This document shows positions 50,680 to 60,242 of a DNA stretch of 64,000 bases, piece by piece. This DNA is from Acidaminococcaceae bacterium (GTDB taxonomy: Bacteria; Bacillota; Negativicutes; Acidaminococcales; Acidaminococcaceae), in assembly GCA_022484685.1 (NCBI GenBank), contig JAKVKY010000006.1, forward strand, positions 1 to 64,000, written 5' to 3'. Made by a program: the position numbers and the translations under genes. The stretch's first letter is position 1, and each line of letters begins with the position of its first letter. The notes below the pieces were generated by a model, which was not told where the DNA came from, made no database searches, and saw only the letters and a program-made list of their open reading frames with translations.

Positions 50680-50702
50680 AACTCCGGCTGCGCACCGGAG
50701 TT
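50680..50702 (-). terminator. Terminator after noc
   Basis: AACTCCGG pairs with CCGGAGTT; the minus strand continues with TTTTTTATT. It separates the rsmG-noc unit from the parA operon. Confidence 0.88.
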
Positions 50703-50707
50703 AATTT

Positions 50708-51586
50708 TTAGAACAACTTCACGCTATGTTTATCCTTGGACCCTTTGGTATTCTTAATCCGCAAGGTCACCACCACGTCGTCCCCCTCCACCACCTGCTG
50801 GGAGTTCACGGGAATGCCGGCGTCCTTGATGGAACCAACGATCTTCTTGATACTGTTCAGATAAATGCGCACGTCGTTTACGATGACCACGCGCTTCTTT
50901 TTCTCCGGTACCGTACCGGTGCCGTGCAGGATACGTTCCACCAGCGCTTCCGTCTGGCGCACGTTGTAGTTTTTCTTAACCACCGTATCCAGGACGCTGA
51001 GCTGTTCTTCTTCGCTGCGCAGCTTTAGCAGCACCCGGGCGTGACGTTCCGTCAAATCATTGTCCCGCAAAAAAGTCCGTACGCTGAGCGGCAGTTTCAA
51101 AAGCCGCAGCTTGTTCGCCACCGTGCTCTGCTTCTTGCCCACCCGGGAGGCCATCACTTCTTCCGTCATATGGAATTCCCGCAACAGCTTCTCGTAGCCT
51201 TCCGCTTCTTCCAGATAATGCAAATCTTCCCGCTGCAGGTTCTCGATCATGGCGACTTCCGCAATCTGCTGGCTGGTATATTCGCTGATGATCACCGGCA
51301 GCTCCGTCAGGCCCGCCATCTGAGACGCACGCAGGCGCCGCTCGCCGGCAATTAAAAGATAGTTGCCGTTTTCGTACGGCGCCACTAAGAGCGGCTGCAA
51401 CACACCGTACTGCCGGATGGAACTGGCCAAATCCAGCAGGCTGTCTTCTTCAAAAGTTTTCCGGGGCTGGTAGGGGTTGGGCACAATCTTCCCCACCGGG
51501 ACATGTACCACTTCCACCGGGGCCGCCTTCTTGGCCAGGCCCATCTCCTGCCCCATATCTAAAACCGTAAATCCGTCATCTGCCAT
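50708..51586 (-). CDS. noc: Second ParB-family protein, Noc-like nucleoid occlusion factor
   Basis: 292 residues. ParB fold with [49 protein letters not shown], and an HTH MTEEVMASRVGKKQSTVANKLRLLKLP. The C-terminus (VRIYLNSIKKIVGSIKDAGI) resembles Noc. A short N-terminal stretch may be the amphipathic membrane-binding helix used by Noc. The ATG at 51586 follows GGAGGT; GTG at 51601 is unlikely. Position between rsmG and parA is as in Bacillus. Whether it binds the Noc sequence here is untested. Confidence 0.88.
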   Translation of the reverse strand: MADDGFTVLDMGQEMGLAKKAAPVEVVHVPVGKIVPNPYQPRKTFEEDSLLDLASSIRQYGVLQPLLVAPYENGNYLLIAGERRLRASQMAGLTELPVIISEYTSQQIAEVAMIENLQREDLHYLEEAEGYEKLLREFHMTEEVMASRVGKKQSTVANKLRLLKLPLSVRTFLRDNDLTERHARVLLKLRSEEEQLSVLDTVVKKNYNVRQTEALVERILHGTGTVPEKKKRVVIVNDVRIYLNSIKKIVGSIKDAGIPVNSQQVVEGDDVVVTLRIKNTKGSKDKHSVKLF

Positions 51587-51602
51587 CTCTGCTACCTCCA
51601 CT

Positions 51603-52352
51603 TCAAGTCAGGGGTTTCTTGGCGGGAACGCCCGCCTTACGGGGAAACTGCTTGGGAGTCTTCCCCGTCTTAGTAATCCTTATTATAGCACGTCCGTCGT
51701 CCAGACCCGGTAACTCCACCCGGTCTGCCCGCAGGACCTTACCACCTAAAATTTTTAACGCGCCCCGGGCTTCGTCCATTTCTTCCTGGTAGGCGCTGCC
51801 CTTCAGGGCGATGACAAGTCCGCCAACCTTCGCCAGCGGCAAAGTATATTCCGCCAGCACGGAAAGTTTGGCTACGGCCCGGGCCGTCACCACGTCAAAC
51901 TTTTCCCGCAGGCGTACATCGTGCCCGGCATCTTCCGCCCGGGCATGGACACAGGTAATTTCCTTTAACCCCAAATCCTGAATCACGCTTTCCAAAAAAG
52001 TTAAGCGTTTGGTCAGCGCGTCCAGCAAAGTGACCTTTAAACCGGGCCGGTAAATCTTTAAGGCCAGCCCCGGAAAACCGGCGCCGCTGCCCACATCAAG
52101 CACCGTCTTGCCCTCCTGCAGGGCTGCGTCATCAGCCAGCAGGCTATCAATCATATGTTTCACCGCCACGTCCTCGGGACTGGTGAGCGCCGTCAGGTTA
52201 AACTGGTTGTTAGCCAGGATCAAAAGCTCGTAGTAACGGCTGAACTGCTGCAGCTGCAAGTCTGAAAGTGTAAGACCCGCCGCCGCGCCCCGTTCAGCCA
52301 GGATTTTTTTAAACGCCGGTACGTCCGGCTGCACGCTTACTTTTTCGCCCAT
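51603..52352 (-). CDS. rsmG: 16S rRNA 7-methylguanosine methyltransferase RsmG
   Basis: 249 residues. AdoMet motif I VLDVGSGAGFPGLALKIYRPGLKVTLLDAL near 80-110, with HMIDSLLADDAALQEGK before it. Methylates G527 of 16S rRNA. A Lys/Arg-rich C-terminal tail (TKTGKTPKQFPRKAGVPAKK) is longer than usual. The start is taken as ATG at 52352 with AAGGAG 12 nt upstream; an in-frame ATG at 52412 has no ribosome-binding site. It overlaps nothing and continues the mnmE-mnmG-rsmG operon. Confidence 0.93.
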   Translation of the reverse strand: MGEKVSVQPDVPAFKKILAERGAAAGLTLSDLQLQQFSRYYELLILANNQFNLTALTSPEDVAVKHMIDSLLADDAALQEGKTVLDVGSGAGFPGLALKIYRPGLKVTLLDALTKRLTFLESVIQDLGLKEITCVHARAEDAGHDVRLREKFDVVTARAVAKLSVLAEYTLPLAKVGGLVIALKGSAYQEEMDEARGALKILGGKVLRADRVELPGLDDGRAIIRITKTGKTPKQFPRKAGVPAKKPLT

Positions 52353-52433
52353 CCTGGTCACACGCTCCTTCTCCGGGTTGGTTAAAGTGCCGCGGTCATT
52401 TTTCACCGCCATGTTTGTAAAAGTTTTGCCGTC

Positions 52434-54314
52434 TCAGGCCTTTGCTTCCTGCCGGCTGTGGGCCGCCAAAGCGATGAGCAGCACGCCGATATCTGCCGGG
52501 CTCACGCCGCTGATGCGGGCCGCCTGGCCTACGCTGTCAGGTTTAACCTGCAGCAGTTTTTCCGTAGCTTCCCCGGAAAGTTCCTTGAGCTTTTTATAAT
52601 CAAAGCCTGCCGGAATTTTTTTGTTTTCCAGCTTCAGCGCTTTTTCCACCGCCTGCTGCTGTTTCACGATATAGCCGGCGTACTTGGCATGAATCTCCGC
52701 CTGCTCCGCCACCACCTTGCTGACGGCCGGCAGTTCAACCAAAGCGGCCAGACGTTCGTAGGTCATACCGTTGCGGCGCAGCAGTTCCGTGTAGCTGACG
52801 CCGGTTCGCAGCGGCGTCACGCCCATAGTTTCCAGCTGGGCATTCACGGCCGCGCTGGGCGCCGCGTGGTGCGTATCCAAAAACTGCAGCAGCCGTTCCA
52901 GGTCGCTGCGTTTCTTCGTAAACTGTTCGTAGCGCCGGTCATCCACCAGCCCCACTTCCCTGCCGATATCCGTCAGGCGTAGGTCCGCGTTGTCCTGCCG
53001 CAGCAGCAACCGGTATTCCGCCCGGCTGGTCATCATGCGGTACGGTTCGTGGGTACCTTTGGTCACCAGGTCGTCGATGAGGACGCCGATATAGGCGTCG
53101 CTGCGTTTTAAGACCAGCGCCGGTTTATTTTGTAATTTGCGGGCGGCGTTAATGCCGGCCATCAGCCCCTGGGCCGCTGCTTCCTCGTACCCGCTGGTAC
53201 CGTTGCTCTGCCCGGCGCTAAAGAGACCGCTGATCTCCTTATGCTCCAGGGAAGATTTTAACTGCAACGGGTCCAGACAGTCATAATCGATGGCGTACCC
53301 GGGACGCATCATCTCCACATTTTCCAGGCCGGGGATGGTGCGCAAAAATTCTAACTGCACCGCCGCCGGCAGCGAGCTGCTCATGCCCTGCACGTACATC
53401 TCGTTGGTGCTCAGACCTTCCGGCTCGATAAAAAGCTGGTGCCGGTCCTTATCCGCAAAGCGGACAATCTTGCTTTCGATGGACGGGCAGTAGCGGGGGC
53501 CTACCCCTTCTACCAGACCGTTGAACATCCCGGACAGCTGTAAATTTTTCTTGATAATCTCGTGGGTGCGGGGATTGGTATAGGTCAGCCAGCAAGGCAC
53601 CTGGTTCCGTTCCGTGATGGTGCTCACGTAGGAAAAGTTGCGCAGCTCCCGGTCCCCTTCCTGAATCTCCATCTTGCTAAAATCCAAACTGCGTTTATCC
53701 ACCCGGGCCGGCGTACCGGTCTTGAAGCGCATCAATTTAATATCGTGGGCTAAAAGCGACGCGGAAAGTTTATTGGCCGGACGCATACCGTTAGGACCGC
53801 TGGCAAAATTAACGCTGCCAAAAACGATGCGGCCTTTGAGATAGGTGCCCGTACATAAAATGACGCAGGGCGCGGCAAAACGGGCGCCGGTTTCATCCAC
53901 CACGCCTACGACCTGCCCCTGTTCCACGCACAGCTCGTCAATCATCAGCTGCTTCACGTCCAGGTGCGGTTCGTTTTCCACGATCTGTTTCATGAGCGTA
54001 TGATAATAAGCCTTGTCCGCCTGGGCGCGCAAAGAATGCACGGCGTAACCTTTACCCGTGTTTAACAGCCGCATCTGGATGGCGGCCTGGTCCGCGCTTT
54101 TGCCCATCTGGCCGCCCAGGGCATCCACCTCGCCCACCAGCTGACCCTTGGCGCTGCCACCCACGCTGGGGTTGCAGGGCATAAAACCAATATTGTCCAA
54201 AGTCAAAGTGGCCAGCAGCGTCTTAAAACCCAAACGCGCCGTAGCCAGGGCCGCTTCGATACCCGCGTGCCCCGCGCCTACCACGATCACATCATAACTT
54301 GCCGTCATGCTCAC
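52434..54314 (-). CDS. mnmG: tRNA uridine-5-carboxymethylaminomethyl modification enzyme MnmG (GidA)
   Basis: 626 residues, standard length. FAD-binding [23 protein letters not shown] at 12-34; [21 protein letters not shown] and [21 protein letters not shown] (C-terminal helical domain) are hallmarks. With MnmE it modifies wobble U34 of tRNA. The start is GTG at 54314 with GGAGAG 8 nt upstream; ATG at 54308 is too far from it. Confidence 0.96.
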   Translation of the reverse strand: MSMTASYDVIVVGAGHAGIEAALATARLGFKTLLATLTLDNIGFMPCNPSVGGSAKGQLVGEVDALGGQMGKSADQAAIQMRLLNTGKGYAVHSLRAQADKAYYHTLMKQIVENEPHLDVKQLMIDELCVEQGQVVGVVDETGARFAAPCVILCTGTYLKGRIVFGSVNFASGPNGMRPANKLSASLLAHDIKLMRFKTGTPARVDKRSLDFSKMEIQEGDRELRNFSYVSTITERNQVPCWLTYTNPRTHEIIKKNLQLSGMFNGLVEGVGPRYCPSIESKIVRFADKDRHQLFIEPEGLSTNEMYVQGMSSSLPAAVQLEFLRTIPGLENVEMMRPGYAIDYDCLDPLQLKSSLEHKEISGLFSAGQSNGTSGYEEAAAQGLMAGINAARKLQNKPALVLKRSDAYIGVLIDDLVTKGTHEPYRMMTSRAEYRLLLRQDNADLRLTDIGREVGLVDDRRYEQFTKKRSDLERLLQFLDTHHAAPSAAVNAQLETMGVTPLRTGVSYTELLRRNGMTYERLAALVELPAVSKVVAEQAEIHAKYAGYIVKQQQAVEKALKLENKKIPAGFDYKKLKELSGEATEKLLQVKPDSVGQAARISGVSPADIGVLLIALAAHSRQEAKA

Positions 54315-54374
54315 CGTACCAACTCTCCAAATTTTTCTTTCATTATATATAAGTATAACACATCTGCCAACTTT

Positions 54375-55751
54375 TTATTTGCCCACACAGAAACGGGCAA
54401 AAATCTGGTTGATGATCTCGTCCGTGGCCGCCTGGCCGGTAATCTCCCCCAGGTTTTCCAAAGCCGCATGCACGTCGATGCTCAGACAATCGTACGGCAG
54501 CCGCTGGGCCGCACCGTCTGCAGCGCTGGCCAAAGACGCCGCCGCCTGCCGTAGCAAATTTTCCTGCCGGGCGTTGGCCACGTACAAAGCTTCACCGCCG
54601 TGACCCTGGGCGCCATAGACAAATTTTTGCAGCCAGGTCTGAAAAGCATCCAGGCCGGCGCCGGTCTTGGCACTCAGCGGCAGCACCGTGGCCGCCGGAT
54701 ATTTTTGCCGCAGCACCTTAATGACATCACTCTGCCCCAGGTCTGCTTTGTTTACGATTAACACGTAGGGTTTCCCCTGCACCGCCGTCAAGATTTCCTC
54801 GTCGGCTGCCGTCAAAGCTTCCGTACCGTCGATAACCACGATGGCCAGTTCCGCCTTGGCTAAAAGTTCCCGGCTGCGCTTGATACCTAACTGCTCCACA
54901 AAATCTTCCGTCTTGTGGATGCCCGCCGTATCCGCCAGCACCAAAGGGATCCCGTCCACAACCAATTGTTCCTCGATCACGTCCCTGGTCGTCCCGGCAT
55001 ACTGGCTTACCAGGGCCCGGTCCTCTTTCAAAAGCTGGTTCAGCAAACTGGATTTGCCCACGTTGGGCCGGCCCACGATCACCGTGCGCAAACCTTCCCG
55101 CAAAATCTGGCCGGTCTCGCCCCGGGACGCTAAAGTTTCCACCTGTGCCCGGGCCCGGTTGATACTTTGTTCCAGCCGGGCATAAGTTACGTCCTCAATA
55201 TCTTCTTCCGGATAATCGATGACGGCTTCCAGATTGACGATGACTGCTAAAAGTTCCTGCCGGATCTTTTCCAGCTCCCTGGACAGATAACCTTCCTGCA
55301 GCCGCAGCGAATTTTTTAAAGCCACCTCGCTCCGGGCGTTGATGATATCCATCACCGCTTCGGCCTGGACCAAATCCAGGCGGCCGTTTAAAAAGGCCCG
55401 CTTGGTAAATTCACCCGGCGCCGCCGGTTCCGCCCCGTGCTGGTACGTCAGCGCCAAAATTTTTTGCAGGCTCACCGCGCCGCCGTGACATTGAATCTCT
55501 ACCACGTCTTCCGCCGTATAGGAATGAGGCGCCGGCATGTAGACGGTTAAAACTTCATCCACGTCCACGGCGCCGTCCCGCACATGACCGAACGCCAAAG
55601 TCCGGGGCGGAAAATCTGCCAGACTTTTCTTAGCCGCAGGGACGAATATTTCCCGGGCAATGCGCAAAGCTTCCGGACCGCTGACGCGGACGATACCCAC
55701 CGCCGCCGGACCTACCGCCGTCGTAATCGCGCTGATCGTTGACGTACTCAT
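54375..55751 (-). CDS. mnmE: tRNA modification GTPase MnmE
   Basis: 458 residues. N-terminal THF-binding domain (TISAITTAVGPAAVGIVRVSG), GTPase domain with G1 GRPNVGKSSLLN near 228, G3 DTAG, G4 NKAD, and the terminal CVGK (last residues FCVGK) that supplies the catalytic-domain Cys. Works with MnmG in U34 modification. The ATG follows GGAAGAG. Begins the operon after the jag terminator. Confidence 0.97.
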   Translation of the reverse strand: MSTSTISAITTAVGPAAVGIVRVSGPEALRIAREIFVPAAKKSLADFPPRTLAFGHVRDGAVDVDEVLTVYMPAPHSYTAEDVVEIQCHGGAVSLQKILALTYQHGAEPAAPGEFTKRAFLNGRLDLVQAEAVMDIINARSEVALKNSLRLQEGYLSRELEKIRQELLAVIVNLEAVIDYPEEDIEDVTYARLEQSINRARAQVETLASRGETGQILREGLRTVIVGRPNVGKSSLLNQLLKEDRALVSQYAGTTRDVIEEQLVVDGIPLVLADTAGIHKTEDFVEQLGIKRSRELLAKAELAIVVIDGTEALTAADEEILTAVQGKPYVLIVNKADLGQSDVIKVLRQKYPAATVLPLSAKTGAGLDAFQTWLQKFVYGAQGHGGEALYVANARQENLLRQAAASLASAADGAAQRLPYDCLSIDVHAALENLGEITGQAATDEIINQIFARFCVGK

Positions 55752-55860
55752 CTGCCTCTTCCTTTCCGGACCTGCCGGCCCCGTGACTCAATTTTTTACA
55801 AAACTGCCGCTGTCTGCTTCGGACAGCCAGCTTCCTGGAAAAACGCCCGTTCATATAAAA

Positions 55861-55890
55861 AGGAGCCGTCTCCTGCCGGAAACAGCTCCT
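55861..55890 (-). terminator. Terminator after jag
   Basis: AGGAGC-GT-TCC pairs with GGA-AC-GCTCCT around a GGCA loop; followed on the minus strand by TTTTTAT. Eight bases past the jag stop. Confidence 0.85.
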
Positions 55891-55897
55891 CAAGCTC

Positions 55898-56704
55898 TTA
55901 CTTCTTTAACTCGATAACAACTTTACGGTACGGATCCGTACCCTCGCTTAAAGTGGTAATGGTTGGATCTCCCTGCAGGGCAGTATGGATGATCTTTCTT
56001 TCGTGGGGATTCATCGGTTCCAGAGCGCAGCGCTCGCCGGTACGTTTTACCTTCTCGGCCAGGCGTTTAGCCAGACGGGTTAAAGTTTCCGCCCGGCGGT
56101 CCCGGTAATCTTCTACATCGATGACGATACGCATCCGGCCGCCGGCGGCCCGGTTAGCTACCAGGTTGGTCAGGTACTGGAGCGCGTCCAGGGTTTGACC
56201 GTGCTTGCCAATCAGGATACCCATGTCATCGCCGTGTAATTTTAAAGTCACAATCCCGTTTTCCCGGTTGATAAATTTTTCCGTGTTCACGGTAATCTTC
56301 ATGGCGGCAAAAATCTTATTCAAGAAAGCCTTGGCAGCTTCAATGGCATTTTCATCCACCAGATATTCCCGGGGCTCCCGGTCTTTATGGAGCCTGGAAG
56401 CGGGAGCTTCCTGGGTCTCGGTCTTAGCTGCTGCAGCCACCGGCGCTACTTTTTCTACCGCCGGAGCAACTTCAGCCTCAGGCGCTGCCGCGGGTGCAGG
56501 TGCTGCCACTGGAGCCGCTGCGGCCTGCTCAGCCTTGGGAGTTACCCTGACCTTAGCCTTCCGGCCGCCGATCAAGCCCAACAGAGCCTTCTTCGGTTCG
56601 TCTACAATTTCTACATCTACCTGATCTTGCGTCAGGTTTAATTCTTTTAATGCTTCCTGGAGAGCTTCTTCAACAGTCTTACCGGTTTTTTCCACAGTAC
56701 TCAT
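55898..56704 (-). CDS. khpB: RNA-binding protein Jag/KhpB
   Basis: 268 residues. Jag_N domain (EKTGKTVEEALQEALKELNLTQDQVDVEIVDEPKKALLGLIGGRKAKV), an Ala/Pro/Glu-rich linker (about 65-110), KH domain around GDDMGILIGKHGQTLDALQYL, and R3H domain VIDVEDYRDRRAETLTRLAKRLAEKVKRTG. KhpB binds many RNAs and affects division; the yidC-jag order is conserved. The ATG follows GGAGT. Confidence 0.95.
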   Translation of the reverse strand: MSTVEKTGKTVEEALQEALKELNLTQDQVDVEIVDEPKKALLGLIGGRKAKVRVTPKAEQAAAAPVAAPAPAAAPEAEVAPAVEKVAPVAAAAKTETQEAPASRLHKDREPREYLVDENAIEAAKAFLNKIFAAMKITVNTEKFINRENGIVTLKLHGDDMGILIGKHGQTLDALQYLTNLVANRAAGGRMRIVIDVEDYRDRRAETLTRLAKRLAEKVKRTGERCALEPMNPHERKIIHTALQGDPTITTLSEGTDPYRKVVIELKK

Positions 56705-56751
56705 GGTAAATCTACTCCTTCAGCGCAAAATTTAACAGCCGCCCGGGCCGC

Positions 56752-57480
56752 TTATTTTTTCTGATTCTTATCTTTCTTCGCAGGTACTTTTTTCTCAGGA
56801 GCCGGTACCGGTTCCCTGGGAGCAATAGCCGCAGCCTTCGCCTTATTTTCCAGATGAGCCATGTACGTTTGCTGCGCAATCTGCATGATGTTCATGACTA
56901 CCCAGTAAATAACCAGGCCGCCGGAGAACTGCCAGCTCATGTAACCGATCATCAGCGGCATGAAGTACAGCATCATCTGATTCTGCATGCTGTTGTTATC
57001 CGCCATGGTCTGCTTAGAAGCAATATAGGTAGTTAATGCCGACAGGATGGGCATGATGAACGGAAATTCCGTGTTCTTCACGTCCGTGGCAATATTACTC
57101 ATCCATAAGAAGTTGGCCGGTCCTTCGTACACCATATCCCGCACGCCGTAATAAATGGCAAACAGGATCGGCATCTGGATCAGCATGGGCAGACAACCTG
57201 CCACCGGGTTCACACCGCTGGACTTATAAATCTTGGCCACTTCTTCGTTCAGCTTCATCTTATCGTCTTTATAACGAGTCTGCAGCTCTTTTAACTTCGG
57301 CTGCAGTTCCATCATGGCCTTGGTGGATTCAATCTGTTTCTTTGTCAGGGGGTACAGGGCCAGCTTAATGATGATGGTCATCAGCACGATGGCGACACCA
57401 TAGTTGGCATAGCCCAGCATGCCGGTAAAATGATACAACAAAGTGATAAACTGTTGCACCAGGTGACCTAAAAAGTCCAA
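56752..57480 (-). CDS. yidC: Membrane protein insertase YidC
   Basis: 242 residues, short Gram-positive-type YidC. ANYGVAIVLMTIIIKLALYPLTKKQ begins the core; Lys39 sits where the groove Arg is in E. coli YidC (VRGIMYPLTK). VNPVAGCLPMLIQMPILFAIYYGVRD and GLVIYWVVMNIMQIAQQTYM are hallmarks. The tail is Lys/Pro-rich for ribosome contact. The start is TTG with AAGGAGTG 5 nt upstream. Confidence 0.95.
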   Translation of the reverse strand: MDFLGHLVQQFITLLYHFTGMLGYANYGVAIVLMTIIIKLALYPLTKKQIESTKAMMELQPKLKELQTRYKDDKMKLNEEVAKIYKSSGVNPVAGCLPMLIQMPILFAIYYGVRDMVYEGPANFLWMSNIATDVKNTEFPFIMPILSALTTYIASKQTMADNNSMQNQMMLYFMPLMIGYMSWQFSGGLVIYWVVMNIMQIAQQTYMAHLENKAKAAAIAPREPVPAPEKKVPAKKDKNQKK

Positions 57481-57508
57481 AATATCACTCCTTCAAAACC
57501 CAGAGGGT

Positions 57509-57730
57509 TTAAATTACGGGGTCATAACCGCCTTTATGCCAGGGATGGCACCGGCAGATTCTTTTCACCGCCATCCAGCCGCCCTTAAAGGGACCGTATT
57601 TGCGGACCGCTTCCAAGGCATACTGGCTACAGGTGGGATAATATCTGCAACAGGGACGGTGTAAGGGGGAGATAAAAATCTGATAGAATCTGATGCCCCC
57701 TACTAAAATTAACTGCACAAAATTTTTCAT
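57509..57730 (-). CDS. yidD: Membrane protein insertion efficiency factor YidD
   Basis: 73 residues, family motif [61 protein letters not shown] is complete. Amphipathic protein helping YidC. Lies between rnpA and yidC as in most bacteria. The ATG is 8 bp after the rnpA stop. Confidence 0.96.
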   Translation of the reverse strand: MKNFVQLILVGGIRFYQIFISPLHRPCCRYYPTCSQYALEAVRKYGPFKGGWMAVKRICRCHPWHKGGYDPVI

Positions 57731-57738
57731 GGCCTTAC

Positions 57739-58089
57739 CTAGCGCAGCAAAGCTGCCCTTTTAGCCAGGCGCAGGAACACGCGTTCATAAGTCTTGAAAT
57801 CTGCCTGGACTAATTTTTTACGCGCTACCCAGATCAGGCGCGTACCCAAAACTAATTCATCTTTGTGATGGCGGAAAACCTCACGCATCATACGCTTGGC
57901 ATGATTGCGGACGACGGCGTTGCCCACTTTCTTACCTACTGCGAAACCTATTTTTAATGTTTCATTTTCACAAGGCAAAACATAGAAAACGGCTAACGCG
58001 TCAATAACAGAATGTCCTTTTTCATACACACCCTGAAATTCCTTTTTCGACTTAATCTTGTTCAGTTTTTGCAAACCGAATTGTTTCAT
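57739..58089 (-). CDS. rnpA: Ribonuclease P protein component
   Basis: 116 residues. [22 protein letters not shown] near the start and the RNR-like region [22 protein letters not shown] are typical. Binds the RNase P RNA for tRNA 5' processing. The ATG follows AAAAGG. Confidence 0.95.
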   Translation of the reverse strand: MKQFGLQKLNKIKSKKEFQGVYEKGHSVIDALAVFYVLPCENETLKIGFAVGKKVGNAVVRNHAKRMMREVFRHHKDELVLGTRLIWVARKKLVQADFKTYERVFLRLAKRAALLR

Positions 58090-58121
58090 GGAGACCTTTT
58101 CCTTTACTTACCCACAGGGAA

Positions 58122-58149
58122 AAAATAGGCCACTTACGCGGCCTATTTT
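58122..58149 (-). terminator. Terminator between rpmH and rnpA
   Basis: AAAATAGGCC pairs with GGCCTATTTT; the minus strand then reads TTTTTT. Partial termination would make more L34 than RnpA. Confidence 0.85.
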
Positions 58150-58155
58150 AATATC

Positions 58156-58290
58156 TTATGCGGATAATTTCTTTCTGCCCCTTTGGCGTCTTCTCTTCAG
58201 AACCTGACGGCCGCCGATGGTTGCCATCCTGGCCCGGAAACCGTGGGTCATCTTGCGCCTGTGATTATTAGGCTGGAACGTACGTTTCAT
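58156..58290 (-). CDS. rpmH: 50S ribosomal protein L34
   Basis: 44 residues, all canonical: [24 protein letters not shown]-type start, then [20 protein letters not shown]. First gene of the minus-strand origin operon. The ATG follows AAGGAGG (TAAGGAGGTAATTGCG). DnaA box and dnaA lie upstream. Confidence 0.98.
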   Translation of the reverse strand: MKRTFQPNNHRRKMTHGFRARMATIGGRQVLKRRRQRGRKKLSA

Positions 58291-58615
58291 CTCGCAATTA
58301 CCTCCTTACCGTGCTTAATAGTGCTTCAATCAATCTATGGGTTGTTTAAATTGATAGCTACGGCCATTATAATAAAATCTGCCCTCTATGTCAAGGAAAA
58401 ATCACGCCGTGCAGGGGTCGGCGCCAAAAATTTTTTTCAGTTCCTCAACAACTTTCTTCCATAATAAAGTCATAGTTCTTAAATGCCCTTATAAAAGTCA
58501 AAAGGTTAAATAAAAATGTTACACAATGCCTTTAAATTAAAATAAACTGGTTGTGGATAACTTTCTGGTTTTATGATAAAATAGAGTGACCACCAAAGAA
58601 AGGATGTCTCGTAGT
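58291..58615. other. rpmH-dnaA intergenic region
   Basis: Divergent 325-bp region. A perfect DnaA box TGTGGATAA lies at 58552-58560. A plausible dnaA promoter is TTGTGG (58551-58556) and TGATAA (58574-58579) with 17 bp between; the box overlaps the -35, consistent with autorepression. The rest is AT-rich without ORF. Confidence 0.65.
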
Positions 58616-59980
58616 ATGACCGATGTTAATCTGGACCGCATCTGGGCGGATTTTATCGCCAAGTTACAAAATTCTACCAGCGCGGAAAATTTCAATATGT
58701 ATATCTCGCACCTGCAGCCCCTGGCCATCGAAGGTAATGTGTTACGGGCCCAGGTCAACAGTGCTTTTTTAAAGAATGCTATCGAAGAAAAGTTCATGAC
58801 CGTCTTAAACGGTATCCTGACCGAGATTACCAACAACAGTAAGTTTCATCTGGAATTAAGCCTGGCGCAAGATTCGGCTGCCCCGGTAGAAAAAGAAGCC
58901 TACCAGCCCATCCCCCTCTTTCATAACCAGCAGCCTGCTCAGGAAAGCGACAACTTTAATAATAACTTAAACAGTACCAAGCGCTTTGATAACTTCGTGG
59001 TAGGCAACTCCAACCGTTTTGCCTGCGCGGCGGCGCAAGCTGTAGGCAACAGTGCCCCGGGTCAATCCTATAACCCTCTTTTTATCTACGGTTCCTCCGG
59101 ACTGGGCAAGACCCATTTAATCCAGGCTATCGGCAACAAGATGCTGGAACTGAATTCCCAGTTAAAAGTTTTATATCTTACCACGGAAACTTTTACCAAC
59201 GAGATGATCGTCTGCCTGAAAAATAATACCATGGATGCATTCCGGAAAAAATACCGGGGCATCGATTGTTTGATCATTGATGATATCCAATTTTTAAAAG
59301 GCAAGATTCAGACCCAGGAAGAATTTTTTAATACTTTCAATACTTTGACGGAAGCCAAGAAAGAGATTGTTATTTCCAGCGACCGTCCCCCTAAGGATCT
59401 GGACGGCCTGGAAGAGCGTTTACGTTCCCGGTTTGCCAGCGGCCTCACCGCTGATATCCAGCAGCCGGATACGGAAACCAAGATTGCCATCCTGCGTAAA
59501 AAAGCTGAAGCGGAACATGTAAATATTCCCAACGATGTCATCCAGATGATAGCAATGAGCATCAGCAGCAACATCAGGATGATTGAGGGCGCTTTTATCA
59601 AAATAGTAGCTTTTTCTTCTTTAATGAAAGAACCGATTACCGTGGACCTGGCCCGTAAAGTTTTAGATGACATGGGCAATCCGGTTCAGAGCGTCGTCAC
59701 CATCGATAAAATCATTGAGTATATCTGCGCAACCTATAAGTTAAAATTAGAAGATATCTTAAGTCATAAACGGTCCAAGGATATCGCGGAACCCCGGCAG
59801 ATTGCCATGTATCTCTGCCGCAAGTTGACCGATATTTCCCTGCCCCGTATCGGCAGCAAGTTTGGCCGGGATCACACCACGGTCATCCATGCTTGTGAAA
59901 AGATTACCAAGCTCTGTAAAGAAGATAAAAGTTTTAATCAGCTGCTGGAAAAATACGAACAGGAAATCAGTAATTCTTAA
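58616..59980 (+). CDS. dnaA: Chromosomal replication initiator DnaA
   Basis: 454 residues. N-terminal domain I, a linker near 85-110, AAA+ domain with Walker A GSSGLGKTHLIQAIG near 155 and Walker B CLIIDDIQFLKGK, and C-terminal DNA-binding domain with IGSKFGRDHTTVIHACEKI. The start at ATG 58616 (MTDVNLDRIW) is chosen since earlier in-frame starts (58586, 58604) lack proper spacing to AAAGAAAGG. Confidence 0.97.
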   Translation: MTDVNLDRIWADFIAKLQNSTSAENFNMYISHLQPLAIEGNVLRAQVNSAFLKNAIEEKFMTVLNGILTEITNNSKFHLELSLAQDSAAPVEKEAYQPIPLFHNQQPAQESDNFNNNLNSTKRFDNFVVGNSNRFACAAAQAVGNSAPGQSYNPLFIYGSSGLGKTHLIQAIGNKMLELNSQLKVLYLTTETFTNEMIVCLKNNTMDAFRKKYRGIDCLIIDDIQFLKGKIQTQEEFFNTFNTLTEAKKEIVISSDRPPKDLDGLEERLRSRFASGLTADIQQPDTETKIAILRKKAEAEHVNIPNDVIQMIAMSISSNIRMIEGAFIKIVAFSSLMKEPITVDLARKVLDDMGNPVQSVVTIDKIIEYICATYKLKLEDILSHKRSKDIAEPRQIAMYLCRKLTDISLPRIGSKFGRDHTTVIHACEKITKLCKEDKSFNQLLEKYEQEISNS

Positions 59981-59986
59981 AAAAAG

Positions 59987-60235
59987 TTATGCACATTTTT
60001 ATGTGGATAAACCTGTAGAAACTGTGGATAAAAAAGCGAGTCTGTGGAAAAAAGGTTTTTTATCAACACCTTTGAAAAGCTGTTGATAAAAAAAACACTT
60101 TCTCCACAACCTTATCAACACGGACGCCATCATCCCCCGTCCGGCCTGACAACTTTATCCACACTTTAAACAGCTCTTAATACTACGTTTACTAAGATTT
60201 TAAAATATATAAGTTTTAATAAAAAAGAAAGGACT
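59987..60235. other. oriC: Origin of replication (oriC), dnaA-dnaN part
   Basis: DnaA-box cluster: TTATGCACA (59987), TGTGGATAA (60002 and 60023, perfect), TGTGGAAAA (60043), TTATCAACA (60060 and 60112), TGTTGATAA (60081), TTATCCACA (60155, perfect). An AT-rich stretch at about 60185-60232 (AAAATATATAAG, then TTTTAATAAAAAAG) is the likely unwinding element. A further perfect box lies upstream of dnaA at 58552, so the origin is bipartite as in Bacillus. Confidence 0.9.
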
Positions 60236-60242
60236 GTGGAAA

